Positions 6,597-13,538 of a stretch of 13,538 nt of DNA are shown one piece after another. Numbering within the stretch: the stretch's first letter is position 1; the number at the start of each line of letters is the position of its first letter. Origin of the DNA: JAPLDA01 sp043783155 (GTDB lineage Bacteria; Bacteroidota; Bacteroidia; AKYH767-A; 2013-40CM-41-45); the NCBI GenBank assembly GCA_043783155.1, contig JAYVZS010000061.1:1-13538 (forward strand), given 5' to 3'. The notes beneath the pieces are model-generated. The model saw only the letters and a program-made list of their open reading frames with translations, searched no databases and had not been told where the DNA came from. The translations under genes were made by a program, and so were the position numbers.

Positions 6597-9206
6597 TCAG
6601 GCCTGCGTTTGCCTTAGCTTTCGCAACTCATCTTCAAGATCAAGAATAGCTTCTTTGCAACCGGACTCAAATTTTAAAAAAAGTTCAGGGACATTTTCCA
6701 CATGGTATACTTCCCGACAACACTCTTCTATGTTGAGGATTATTTTTTTCAACTCGTTCAACTCAAAGATGGAAATACATGATTTCACCTTGTGGGCTAC
6801 CGCATGAACTTCATTCCAGCTTGCCAGCGGAATTAAATTTTCCATTTTCGCAATCGATTCGGGTACTTCCTTTAAAAAGAGTTCGATCAATTGAACCGTA
6901 ATTGCTAAATCGCCACCGGTATATTTTTCAAGAAAGCCAAGCTCTATCCCTTTTTTTCTCTTTCCTTCAGAAGTCATTTCTTTGCGTGCTGAGAATTTTT
7001 TTTTCGGGTTCTCTGTCCATGGCTTGCCAAAGGCACTGAGGTACTTTAACATTGTTGAGTAGAGGTCTTCCGGTGTATAGGGTTTCACCACGTAATCATT
7101 CATACCTGCTTCCCGAGCTTTTATTTTTTCTTTCTCTGAAGCATCGGCGGTTAAGGCGATGATCGGAATGCTGCACACCGGCTCCGGCATTTTTGTTCGG
7201 ATCGCCGTTGTAATTTCATAACCATCCATTCCCGGCATTTGAATATCCATGAGTACGATATCGTATTTACGTTCCGACATCCGGGCTAAAGCTGATTTGC
7301 CGTTTTCAGAGCAATCGAAATTTATAAAGCCGAATTTCTTCAGCATGTTTTTTACCAGCAGCTGATTTATTTTATTGTCTTCGACAATGAGTACATTCAC
7401 GTGCGAGAAATCCTGTGGTACAATTTCGAGTGAAGGTAATTGCTCTGTTTTTTTTGGCTGTGTTTCCGGTAATCCGAAAACAAGCTCAAAGGAAAATTCA
7501 GATCCTTCATTCATTTTGCTAGTCACTCGAATCGCTCCTCCCTGCATTTCCACGAGCTGTTTTACGATGGTAAGCCCAAGCCCGGTTCCTTCATACCGTT
7601 TCTTATTATGTTCAACTTGCTCAAAACTTTCGAAGATGGTACGGAGTTTATCTTCCGGAATTCCGATTCCTGTATCGGTTACTTTTATCTTCAATGTACA
7701 ACGTCTGTCTTTTGCATCAACATGCCTGATGTCGATTTTTATAGTTCCTTTCTCCGTAAATTTCACAGCATTACCAAGCAGGTTAATGATAATCTGGTTG
7801 AGGCGCATCGGATCACCGATAATATTTTCAGGTATTTTCGGATCTACGACACAGCCGATCCTGATATTCTTTTCGTCCGCTTTTATACGGAGTATCTGAA
7901 CAATTCCTTTCAGTAAATCACGTACATTAAATTCCTGTTCACTGAATTCGATTTTTCCCGCATTAATCTTTGAGAAGTCAAGAATGTCATTGATGATCGA
8001 CATCAGGTTGTTAGCCGACAACTTAATAGCTTCAATAAATTCATCCTGTTCAGGAGTAGGGTTTGTCTGGCTAAGCAGGTGAGCCATGCCAAGAACACCA
8101 TTCATCGGAGTTCTGATTTCATGACTTACATTGGCAAGAAACTGTTCTTTCATTTTGTCAGAAAGTTCGGCAATCTCCTTTTGCTTCTTAAGTTCTTCAA
8201 GATCATATTTGATGTACAGTGATTTGGTTTTAAGATTTACTTCTTCGGAGGTAATTTGTTTATCGAGTTCCACGTATTTTTTATAATGGAGAAGCGAGTT
8301 TTCATAATCATTCAGTCGCTCGTACGCGAGAGAAAGAAATTCATGGATCTTTTGAAGTTGAGCTTCTACCGGTGAAAGTTCAGCAATCTCAAGAGCACTT
8401 TTCAGAACCTCGATGGCTTTGTCAAATTGTGTCAGCTCAATGTACAGGTTGCCCAAGCTTTTAATGAGTTGTGCTTTTAATGTTGGTGATGCTCCTGCGT
8501 CTGCAATACTCAATGCTTCATTAAAATGTTTAAGTGCGAGATCGTATTGCTTTTGTTTCGTATAAAGAATGGCAAGGCTCCCGATTGTCTTAGCTTTAAT
8601 GTCAGGATCATTCACCTGGTCAAGTGAATTTACTCCCCGTAAAAGATAATAAAGAGAGGTCTCATAGTCATCTATCCAGTTGAAGGCATTTCCAAGCAGG
8701 AAAAAAGAATTCACCATTTCCTTTTTATTCCTGATGCTTTCAAAAATTTGGAGTGCTTTTTTGAAATGTTCAATTGCTTTGCGGTAATCCTGCAGGTACA
8801 CATACAATTTTCCCAGTTCATTGTGATTGGAAGCGATACCGGTATCATCACCTGATTCGGAATTAATTCGTAAGCTTTCCAGAATTGAATTGAGTGCGGA
8901 AGGACAATCTCCGAGTTTGAAATAGGTGGTGCTGATCTTATGGTAACAATTCAACAGGCCTGTTTTATTATCAAGATCTTTGTATTGTTGTAAAGCCTCA
9001 TGAAATGATGTAAGTGATTTTTTGTAATTGCCCTGGATAAAAAAACTGTTTCCTTTTTCATAGTTGATGTTTGCAATACCGGTTTTGTAATTGAGCCGAA
9101 GAGCAATTTTCATCGCATCTTCCAGCAGGTTAAGAGACTCATTAACGTTGCTGCTTTTCGGTGATTGCGCACGTTGAATCAGTGTATCGACATCTTCAGT
9201 TCCCAC
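6597..9206 (-). CDS. TPR hybrid histidine kinase with receiver and HPt domains
   Basis: Cytoplasmic multi-step phosphorelay sensor of 869 residues. Order: seven or so TPR-like repeats (about 20-315), a linking coiled coil (about 320-355), HisKA with phospho-acceptor His362 in VSHEIRTPMNG, HATPase with N box (NLLGNAVKF, 475-483), G1 DTGIGIP (511-517), F box FESFEQ (525-530) and G2 GTGLGL (540-545), receiver (604-722) with acidic pair E609/D610, phospho-Asp654 (MDIQMPGMDG), T686 and K708, and a C-terminal HPt with His805 (AHKVKS). No signal peptide or membrane segment is visible, so input is probably through TPR protein contacts. All residues of the His-Asp-His relay are intact; the terminal response regulator is not in the window. 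The start is GTG at 9206, as an in-frame stop lies just upstream (9216-9218); ATG at 9113 is a later alternative that would cut the first repeat. Confidence 0.95.
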   Translation of the reverse strand: MGTEDVDTLIQRAQSPKSSNVNESLNLLEDAMKIALRLNYKTGIANINYEKGNSFFIQGNYKKSLTSFHEALQQYKDLDNKTGLLNCYHKISTTYFKLGDCPSALNSILESLRINSESGDDTGIASNHNELGKLYVYLQDYRKAIEHFKKALQIFESIRNKKEMVNSFFLLGNAFNWIDDYETSLYYLLRGVNSLDQVNDPDIKAKTIGSLAILYTKQKQYDLALKHFNEALSIADAGASPTLKAQLIKSLGNLYIELTQFDKAIEVLKSALEIAELSPVEAQLQKIHEFLSLAYERLNDYENSLLHYKKYVELDKQITSEEVNLKTKSLYIKYDLEELKKQKEIAELSDKMKEQFLANVSHEIRTPMNGVLGMAHLLSQTNPTPEQDEFIEAIKLSANNLMSIINDILDFSKINAGKIEFSEQEFNVRDLLKGIVQILRIKADEKNIRIGCVVDPKIPENIIGDPMRLNQIIINLLGNAVKFTEKGTIKIDIRHVDAKDRRCTLKIKVTDTGIGIPEDKLRTIFESFEQVEHNKKRYEGTGLGLTIVKQLVEMQGGAIRVTSKMNEGSEFSFELVFGLPETQPKKTEQLPSLEIVPQDFSHVNVLIVEDNKINQLLVKNMLKKFGFINFDCSENGKSALARMSERKYDIVLMDIQMPGMDGYEITTAIRTKMPEPVCSIPIIALTADASEKEKIKAREAGMNDYVVKPYTPEDLYSTMLKYLSAFGKPWTENPKKKFSARKEMTSEGKRKKGIELGFLEKYTGGDLAITVQLIELFLKEVPESIAKMENLIPLASWNEVHAVAHKVKSCISIFELNELKKIILNIEECCREVYHVENVPELFLKFESGCKEAILDLEDELRKLRQTQA

Positions 9207-9302
9207 AATATAATTTTATAATTCTTATAGTTCTATTTCGCATATTGGTTACAAAAAAAAGCAACAGGTATTACAGAATAAAGATGAGATTGTATTGTAA
9301 TG

Positions 9303-10319
9303 TTACTTTTTATAATGCTCAAGGTCAGAAAATTTTTTCTTGTTGAAAATAAAAAAATCAAATAAAATACTTTTTGGATAGATCAGGTTGGAGGGATCTG
9401 CGTTCATTGCCGTGTTTTTGTCGACGTGTATTTTTTTTCTGTGAAGGTGAAAATAAACGTGCGCTTTCAGTACCGCTTTGCAATCGTTCCATCCACTGCC
9501 GAATAAAAAAACAATTGCCGCCAACAAGTCAAAAAAAGACCTGAATAGGAGAATGGAAAACAGTTTTTCCCGGTCAGCGTTTTTGTAGATCATCATCAGG
9601 TTGTTTCTGAAGTTCAGATATGTTTTGCGGGAATTTTTTTTCGGCAATGTTCCTCCGCCGATGTGATAGATGAGTGAGCCCGGACAATACATGATTTTGT
9701 AGCCAGCCCGGTGAATTCGCCAGGATAAATCAATTTCTTCCATGTGCGCGAAAAATTTTTCGTCGAAGCCGCCGAGTTCATGAAATATTTGGGAACGGAT
9801 AAACAGGGCTGCTCCGGTTGCCCAGAAAATTTCTTTCTCATCATCATACTGATGGAGATCTTTTTCGAGTGAAGTAAAAATTCTTCCCCGGCAGAACGGG
9901 TAGCCGTATTTATCAATGTAACCACCCGCTGCACCAGCATATTCAAATTCATCTTTGTTTTTATACGATTTTATTTTGGGCTGGCAGGCAGCAACACGTG
10001 GATTCTTTTCCATTAACTCAATCACCGGTTGAATCCAGTTTTCCGTAACTTCGACATCTGAATTCAGCAGCACGTAATATTTTGACTGTACCTGTTTAAG
10101 GGCTTCATTGTAACCGCCTGCAAAACCCAGGTTGGAATTGTTGAGGATGACCTTTACCTGTGGAAAATGCTGCCGAAGAAATGTCACGGAATCATCCGCA
10201 GAATTATTGTCAGCAACAATAATTTCAGCGACGCTACTGCTGTATCGGATGACGTCCGGCAAAAATTTTTCAAGAAAAAATTTCCCGTTCCAGTTAAGAA
10301 TTACAATGGCGACTTGCAT
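9303..10319 (-). CDS. Family 2 glycosyltransferase (rhamnosyltransferase-like)
   Basis: GT-A fold glycosyltransferase of 338 residues that likely adds a sugar from a nucleotide donor to an envelope glycan. Motifs: N-terminal VAIVILNWNG (3-12), nucleotide-binding VADNNSADDS (35-44), SNLGFAGGYNEAL (62-74), the DxD-equivalent LLNSDVEV (84-91), the acceptor/catalytic region FWATGAALFIR (165-175), GGFDEKFFAHMEEIDLSWR (183-201), and YHIGGGT (218-224). This pattern resembles WbbL-type rhamnosyltransferases, but the sugar cannot be read from sequence. A hydrophobic stretch (about 253-275) may anchor the C-terminal part to the inner membrane. It lies between the GWxTD gene (84 nt upstream) and the histidine kinase gene (96 nt downstream), all on the minus strand. 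The spacers are too long to prove an operon. There is no glycan gene cluster here, so it stands alone. Confidence 0.93.
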   Translation of the reverse strand: MQVAIVILNWNGKFFLEKFLPDVIRYSSSVAEIIVADNNSADDSVTFLRQHFPQVKVILNNSNLGFAGGYNEALKQVQSKYYVLLNSDVEVTENWIQPVIELMEKNPRVAACQPKIKSYKNKDEFEYAGAAGGYIDKYGYPFCRGRIFTSLEKDLHQYDDEKEIFWATGAALFIRSQIFHELGGFDEKFFAHMEEIDLSWRIHRAGYKIMYCPGSLIYHIGGGTLPKKNSRKTYLNFRNNLMMIYKNADREKLFSILLFRSFFDLLAAIVFLFGSGWNDCKAVLKAHVYFHLHRKKIHVDKNTAMNADPSNLIYPKSILFDFFIFNKKKFSDLEHYKK

Positions 10320-10403
10320 ACGTTGAAAATGGCACGCAAGATCAGCTAAAAAAACTGTTTATTAAAATTAAGGGAGAAAAATCAAGTAAGGAAAGAGGAT
10401 AAT

Positions 10404-11891
10404 TTACTTAGGGCGATCAAAAGCATCAATGGGTCTTTCAATATTGCCTCCTTTTATCTCTCTGTGATTATATTCGTCTCCATAATCAATATCCTGCAGT
10501 GTTTGCCTCGATTTTGATTCAGAGAGATGAGCTTGCCAGTTGGAATCATAAATTTCCCCTTTTGCTGTCGAATGAATAAGCATCTGGCAATTGGAACTCA
10601 GGTCACGTGCAAAAAAAACAAATTTAATATTCCGCTGGTCCTTGTATGTATTGTATTGCCATATCTCATAGGGGTAAACGTCACCTTCAAAATATTCTTT
10701 GTCTATTGAGTTTGGTTTTCCATATTGAAGGTATACGCGTCCTCTGTCAGAATCGTACCCTTTTCTGCCGGGACAAGCGAATGTGGCATTCACACTGTTA
10801 ACTTCTGCCTGGTAATCGAGCCATGCCTGTTCCGGGTCATTGGAATTTCTTTTCGACCAGAAATAATAGAAAAACTGTTGCATGGATTCAATATTGTTGT
10901 ACTGCAGTTGCGCATCTTCAATATCCGCTTCGTTGTGTTCTGAAATCGGGTAGAGAGAAGAAATATAATCAGTCAGTACTTCTTTGTCAGTCATATAGGA
11001 AACAAATGTATTGTCAATTTTAATGACCGAGAGATCATCAGGATTCATTGACTTTTCAGACGGATTACTTCTTTGAAATAAAAGTTGCTTTGACGCGAGT
11101 AAGTTGTTGGATTTATCACGCACTTCAATACTTAAATTATAATTGCCGGAAGACACATCATGAATGGGAAGTTCCGCAAGTATACCGGTTATAGAGGATG
11201 CTTTTTGTTTTTTTGAATTACCGAGGTTGTTAATAATACTTTTATTCTGATGACCAGCGATGTTATAAGTGACAAGAAAATAGTCATCACCGAGAACATC
11301 TTTTGTATTGTAAATCTCAGTGTAAAATTTCAGTGACTCTTTTGTCTTTGGAAAATAATTGTAAACAAACGGAACAACATCGTATCCGCTTTTTGTAAAT
11401 GTCCCGGCTTTAACGGAAGGAGTGTAAGATTCTAAAAGTTCGATGTCTGAAATATTGATTTTTTTTGACGGGTAATTAATAGAAATGTTTTGTGTTGTTA
11501 TATAGCTTTGTTCGGTGGAATTTTTATCTGTAATTTTTAATTCGAGAATATAATCTCCACCATGAAGCGCCACTCTTTGCTGATCAATAAAGTCAGGTAT
11601 CGCCTGAGATAAATCCGTCAACGAAGGGCTTAGCAGGTTATATTTATTGAAATAAACAATTTTTTCATTTTGTTTATACACCCATTGAACTTCAATTTTC
11701 CCCTGAAATTTATTTTCTGAATTCTTAACGAGGTTAACGGAAGTACCCACAACGTTCAAATAGGTTTCAATGTATGAACTGTTTCCTGGCTGATCAAATG
11801 TGCAGTATGAAAAAAAAGCGTTTAGGTTTCTTCCTTTGGTTTGTTGTATTAACAATGCAAGCAGGACAAAAGTAAGTACGCGCTTTTTCAT
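10404..11891 (-). CDS. GWxTD-domain exported protein, function unknown
   Basis: Protein of 495 residues with an N-terminal signal peptide (MKKR, then a short hydrophobic core to about residue 20); no lipobox cysteine is obvious. Residues 25-280 show repeated beta-strand patterns (two beta-sandwich-like halves). From about 335 the GWxTD domain begins: FFYYFWSKRN (340-349), AWLDY, VNSVNATF, then GYDSDRGRVYLQYGKP (378-393) and YPYEIWQY (406-413), FVFFARD (424-430). In most family members the signature reads G-W-x-T-D; here it is G-Y-D-S-D, with two conservative changes. The family is widespread in Bacteroidota and some other phyla and is of unknown function; envelope location is inferred from the signal peptide. 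ATG 11889-11891 fits the signal peptide. No clean TAnnTTTG is seen; TAACTTTA upstream (about 11912-11905) is one base off. Confidence 0.85.
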   Translation of the reverse strand: MKKRVLTFVLLALLIQQTKGRNLNAFFSYCTFDQPGNSSYIETYLNVVGTSVNLVKNSENKFQGKIEVQWVYKQNEKIVYFNKYNLLSPSLTDLSQAIPDFIDQQRVALHGGDYILELKITDKNSTEQSYITTQNISINYPSKKINISDIELLESYTPSVKAGTFTKSGYDVVPFVYNYFPKTKESLKFYTEIYNTKDVLGDDYFLVTYNIAGHQNKSIINNLGNSKKQKASSITGILAELPIHDVSSGNYNLSIEVRDKSNNLLASKQLLFQRSNPSEKSMNPDDLSVIKIDNTFVSYMTDKEVLTDYISSLYPISEHNEADIEDAQLQYNNIESMQQFFYYFWSKRNSNDPEQAWLDYQAEVNSVNATFACPGRKGYDSDRGRVYLQYGKPNSIDKEYFEGDVYPYEIWQYNTYKDQRNIKFVFFARDLSSNCQMLIHSTAKGEIYDSNWQAHLSESKSRQTLQDIDYGDEYNHREIKGGNIERPIDAFDRPK

Positions 11892-12004
11892 GGAGCAGGT
11901 TTTTGATCAAGTAAAGTTACAAAAATCAAGATCGGTAATTGAGATCTGAAAAGTTAAATGTCAGCAATTTGTAAAACAGACTTGTTAAGTACCTGGAGTT
12001 TTAG

Positions 12005-12386
12005 TCAGCTTTCGCAGAGTTCAATTGGTAATTCATCGGGATCCAACAGAAACGTAAATCGCTTATCTGTTATTTTATCTGTCCTCACAGGATCTGTTTT
12101 GATCCCGTTCTGTAATAGCAATTGGATGCTTTCTTCAAACTTTCCAACTTCAAAAGCGAGATGTCGAAGCCCGGTGGCTTCAGGTCTTGAAAGCCGCAAC
12201 GGGGAATCGGGAAATGTGAATAATTCGAGCAGGTACTGATTGTTGAAAGACAATTCAATTTTAAATCAGCGTCGATCTTCCTTGAATGTCTCGTTGAGAA
12301 TTTTAAATCCTAATATACCACAATAAAATTGTTTTGATTTTTCCGGGTCCGAACAAATGATAGAAATACGATGAAAACGTTGCCAT
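12005..12386 (-). pseudogene. Broken VOC (glyoxalase-superfamily) gene, YaeR-like
   Basis: Remnant of a ~126-residue vicinal-oxygen-chelate metalloprotein. From ATG 12386 the reading begins M-A-T-F, then an extra T in TTTT (12374-12377) shifts the frame; that frame stops after 27 codons. Removing one T gives MATFHRISIICSDPEKS and QFYCGILGFKILNETFKEDRR. Then an in-frame TGA (12268-12266) stands where homologues such as E. coli YaeR have Ser in RDSW/RDSY. The rest continues in the same frame: FKIELSF, QYLLELFTFP, PEATGLRHLAFEV, KRFTFLLDPDELPIELCES, stop. The likely metal ligands (His in FHRIS, Glu in LELF, His in LRHL, Glu in IELC) are all retained. Two lesions with otherwise good conservation indicate a recent pseudogene, or sequence errors. 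A shorter protein from TTG 12253 (82 aa) would lack the first half-domain. Confidence 0.85.
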
Positions 12387-12404
12387 TGTATGAGCCCAAT
12401 AAAC

Positions 12405-12412
12405 CAAAATTA
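12405..12412 (-). promoter_or_regulatory. -7 promoter element of the broken VOC gene
   Basis: On the minus strand TAATTTTG (12412-12405) matches TAnnTTTG and lies 18 bp before the ATG at 12386, the same arrangement as at the STAS gene. No clear -33 TTTG/TTG was found at the usual spacing, so confidence is limited. Confidence 0.35.
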
Positions 12413-12431
12413 TTTCCTTGATAGCTTCAGA

Positions 12432-13538
12432 TTAAGGATGATGCCTTTGTACTACCCTCAAAACATTTGCTTCAAGGAAGTTAAGGTCCGACGCGTCTAC
12501 AAACCCGTCACCATCTACATCTGTAGCATAATATCCAACGGCAAGAGCCACCAGATCGGCTTCCATTGCGTTGAGGTCGCTGGCTTCTATAATACCGTCC
12601 TGCGGGAAATCTGCATTGTAAAACGACCAGATACCTTCACCGAACACATCAATCATGTTACTTCCGTATGCTTTAGTTGCGGCAGTCGTAAAGTCATAAC
12701 TGTTGACCGGGTTAATCGTTACGGGATTTGCGCTCCAGGTCTCAATCGTATTACGATGTCTGATGACAATGTAAGAATACTTGCCAAGAACAGAATTTGA
12801 GAATACACAGGAAAGACTACCTGTCGTATCGATGATGCCTTTATAACTTTCAAGCAATGCGTGTGATCCTGTAACTGTATCATGCAATTCAACAACGATC
12901 GTGTCGACCTGGTAAGGTAAACTTCCGGGCACAATTTCATTTAAGAGAACATGTTTCATTGATGATGAACCTTTATAATAACATTGAATAAAAGCTTTAA
13001 TATTAAGTGTAACGCAATTAATCACTGTTAAGCTTGTTGTGATTGCACTGTCGCAGCCAGTTGCATTCGAAATATGTGTTATCTGAGTTCCTGTGACTGT
13101 CATGGGAGTACCGTTTGGTGGCGTATAACTTCCTCCGAAACAGAATGAAATATTAACAGTACTGGAACTGCTGTAACGAATAATCAAATGTAAATACGCA
13201 ATTGAGTCACATCCGGCAGCATTAGTAAACGGACCGGCATTGTGATCACCTGAAGTTGTATACGTGTTAGAGTTCCATGTATAAGAATTACAAACTGAAA
13301 CAGTATCATGCGATGAACTGCTGTAACGGATGATCAAATGTAAATAAGCGATTGAATCACATCCTGCAGCATTCGTAAACGGACCAGCGTTGTGATCACC
13401 TGAAGTTGTATACGTGTTAGAGTTCCAGATATAAGAATTACAAACTGAAACAGTATCATGCGATGAACTGCTGTAACGAATGATCAAATGTAAATAAGCG
13501 ATTGAATCACATCCTGCAGCATTCGTAAACGGACCAGC
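12432..13538 (-). CDS. Repeat-rich surface protein, C-terminal part with dockerin-like end (5' end outside window)
   Basis: The frame is open to the right edge (first full codon 13538-13536); the TTG at 13487 is not a real start. The 368 visible residues begin with two and a half copies of a 50-residue repeat with core VCNSYTWNSNTYTTSG and GPFTNAAGCDSIAYL, then a diverged copy (ISFCFGGSYTPPNGT, ISNATGCDSAI). A beta-sandwich-like region follows, with the conserved stretch IRHRNTIETWSANPV. The end resembles a type I dockerin: FPQDGIIEASDLNAMEADL and DVDGDGFVDASDLNFLEANV, two EF-hand-like calcium loops. It stops at VQRHHP with no T9SS sorting domain. Such repeats are frequent in large Bacteroidota surface proteins. 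Adhesin-like function is inferred; the export signal would be in the missing N-terminus. Confidence 0.88.
   Translation of the reverse strand, partial: AGPFTNAAGCDSIAYLHLIIRYSSSSHDTVSVCNSYIWNSNTYTTSGDHNAGPFTNAAGCDSIAYLHLIIRYSSSSHDTVSVCNSYTWNSNTYTTSGDHNAGPFTNAAGCDSIAYLHLIIRYSSSSTVNISFCFGGSYTPPNGTPMTVTGTQITHISNATGCDSAITTSLTVINCVTLNIKAFIQCYYKGSSSMKHVLLNEIVPGSLPYQVDTIVVELHDTVTGSHALLESYKGIIDTTGSLSCVFSNSVLGKYSYIVIRHRNTIETWSANPVTINPVNSYDFTTAATKAYGSNMIDVFGEGIWSFYNADFPQDGIIEASDLNAMEADLVALAVGYYATDVDGDGFVDASDLNFLEANVLRVVQRHHP
13165..13538. repeat. 150-bp tandem repeat inside the surface protein gene
   Basis: Units begin at 13165, 13315 and 13465, an exact 150-bp period (50 codons), with the third unit cut by the window edge. 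By eye, units one and two differ at about 11 of 150 positions, while units two and three differ at one of the 74 visible positions. Identity includes third codon positions, pointing to recent duplication or conversion, with the older copies toward the gene's 3' end. Confidence 0.95.

Noticed and set aside
7375..7899. A 174-codon plus-strand open frame inside the histidine kinase gene
   Set aside because: It lies entirely antisense to HATPase and N-terminal receiver coding sequence with intact motifs; composition is serine/proline-rich as expected of a shadow frame.
9262..9302. Inverted repeat ATTACA...TGTAAT followed (minus strand) by eight Ts after the glycosyltransferase gene
   Set aside because: The stem is six weak pairs with a loop near 20 nt, and the T-tract lies about ten bases beyond the stem; too weak to call a terminator.
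12266..12268. TGA in the VOC gene as selenocysteine or recoded stop
   Set aside because: Homologues have serine there, not cysteine; a separate frameshift also breaks the gene, and TGA serves as a true stop in genes here.
12390..12800. A 136-codon plus-strand open frame opposite the dockerin-like protein
   Set aside because: The opposite strand encodes clear dockerin-like loops and a conserved beta region; this frame shows no family features.
13165..13538. CRISPR array
   Set aside because: The periodic units are contiguous 150-bp coding repeats without spacers and translate to a 50-residue protein repeat.

Overview
The window looks like chromosomal DNA of a Bacteroidota bacterium, probably an environmental or uncultured lineage. 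Four signs point there. One secreted protein ends in a type IX secretion (T9SS) C-terminal sorting domain. Promoters match the Bacteroidota TTTG / TAnnTTTG pattern, and starts are preceded by A-rich leaders instead of Shine-Dalgarno sites. A GWxTD-family protein and a repeat-rich surface protein with a dockerin-like end are present. DNA is moderately AT-rich throughout, with no transposase, integrase, tRNA, rRNA or CRISPR array visible.

Plus-strand half (1-6596): the 3' part of rpsA (ribosomal protein S1) ends in a strong intrinsic terminator. Next come pyrR and pyrB, a uracil phosphoribosyltransferase/regulator and aspartate transcarbamoylase, so this is a pyrimidine locus. A well-formed promoter then drives a STAS anti-sigma-antagonist-like protein, a small T9SS-exported protein and rnz (tRNA 3' processing). 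The last two overlap by one base (TAATG). After a short gap lies a BadF/BadG-type kinase of the N-acetylglucosamine-kinase-like group.

Minus-strand half (6597-13538): transcription converges at 6596/6597, where two stop codons abut with no spacer. Reading right to left are: the 3' end of a large surface protein with near-identical 150-bp tandem repeats and a dockerin-like C-terminus (runs off the window); a VOC/glyoxalase YaeR-like gene broken by a frameshift and a nonsense codon; a GWxTD-domain exported protein; a family 2 glycosyltransferase; and a cytoplasmic hybrid histidine kinase with TPR input, receiver and HPt domains.

The left half is mostly core metabolism and RNA processing, with one unusual secreted passenger gene in the operon. 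The right half is accessory: signalling, envelope glycosylation and surface proteins. I see no clearly new multi-gene system. The points most worth a second look are the STAS / T9SS cargo / rnz operon, the doubly broken VOC gene, the freshly amplified surface repeats, the GYDSD variant of the GWxTD motif, and the compositionally split pyrR-pyrB spacer.
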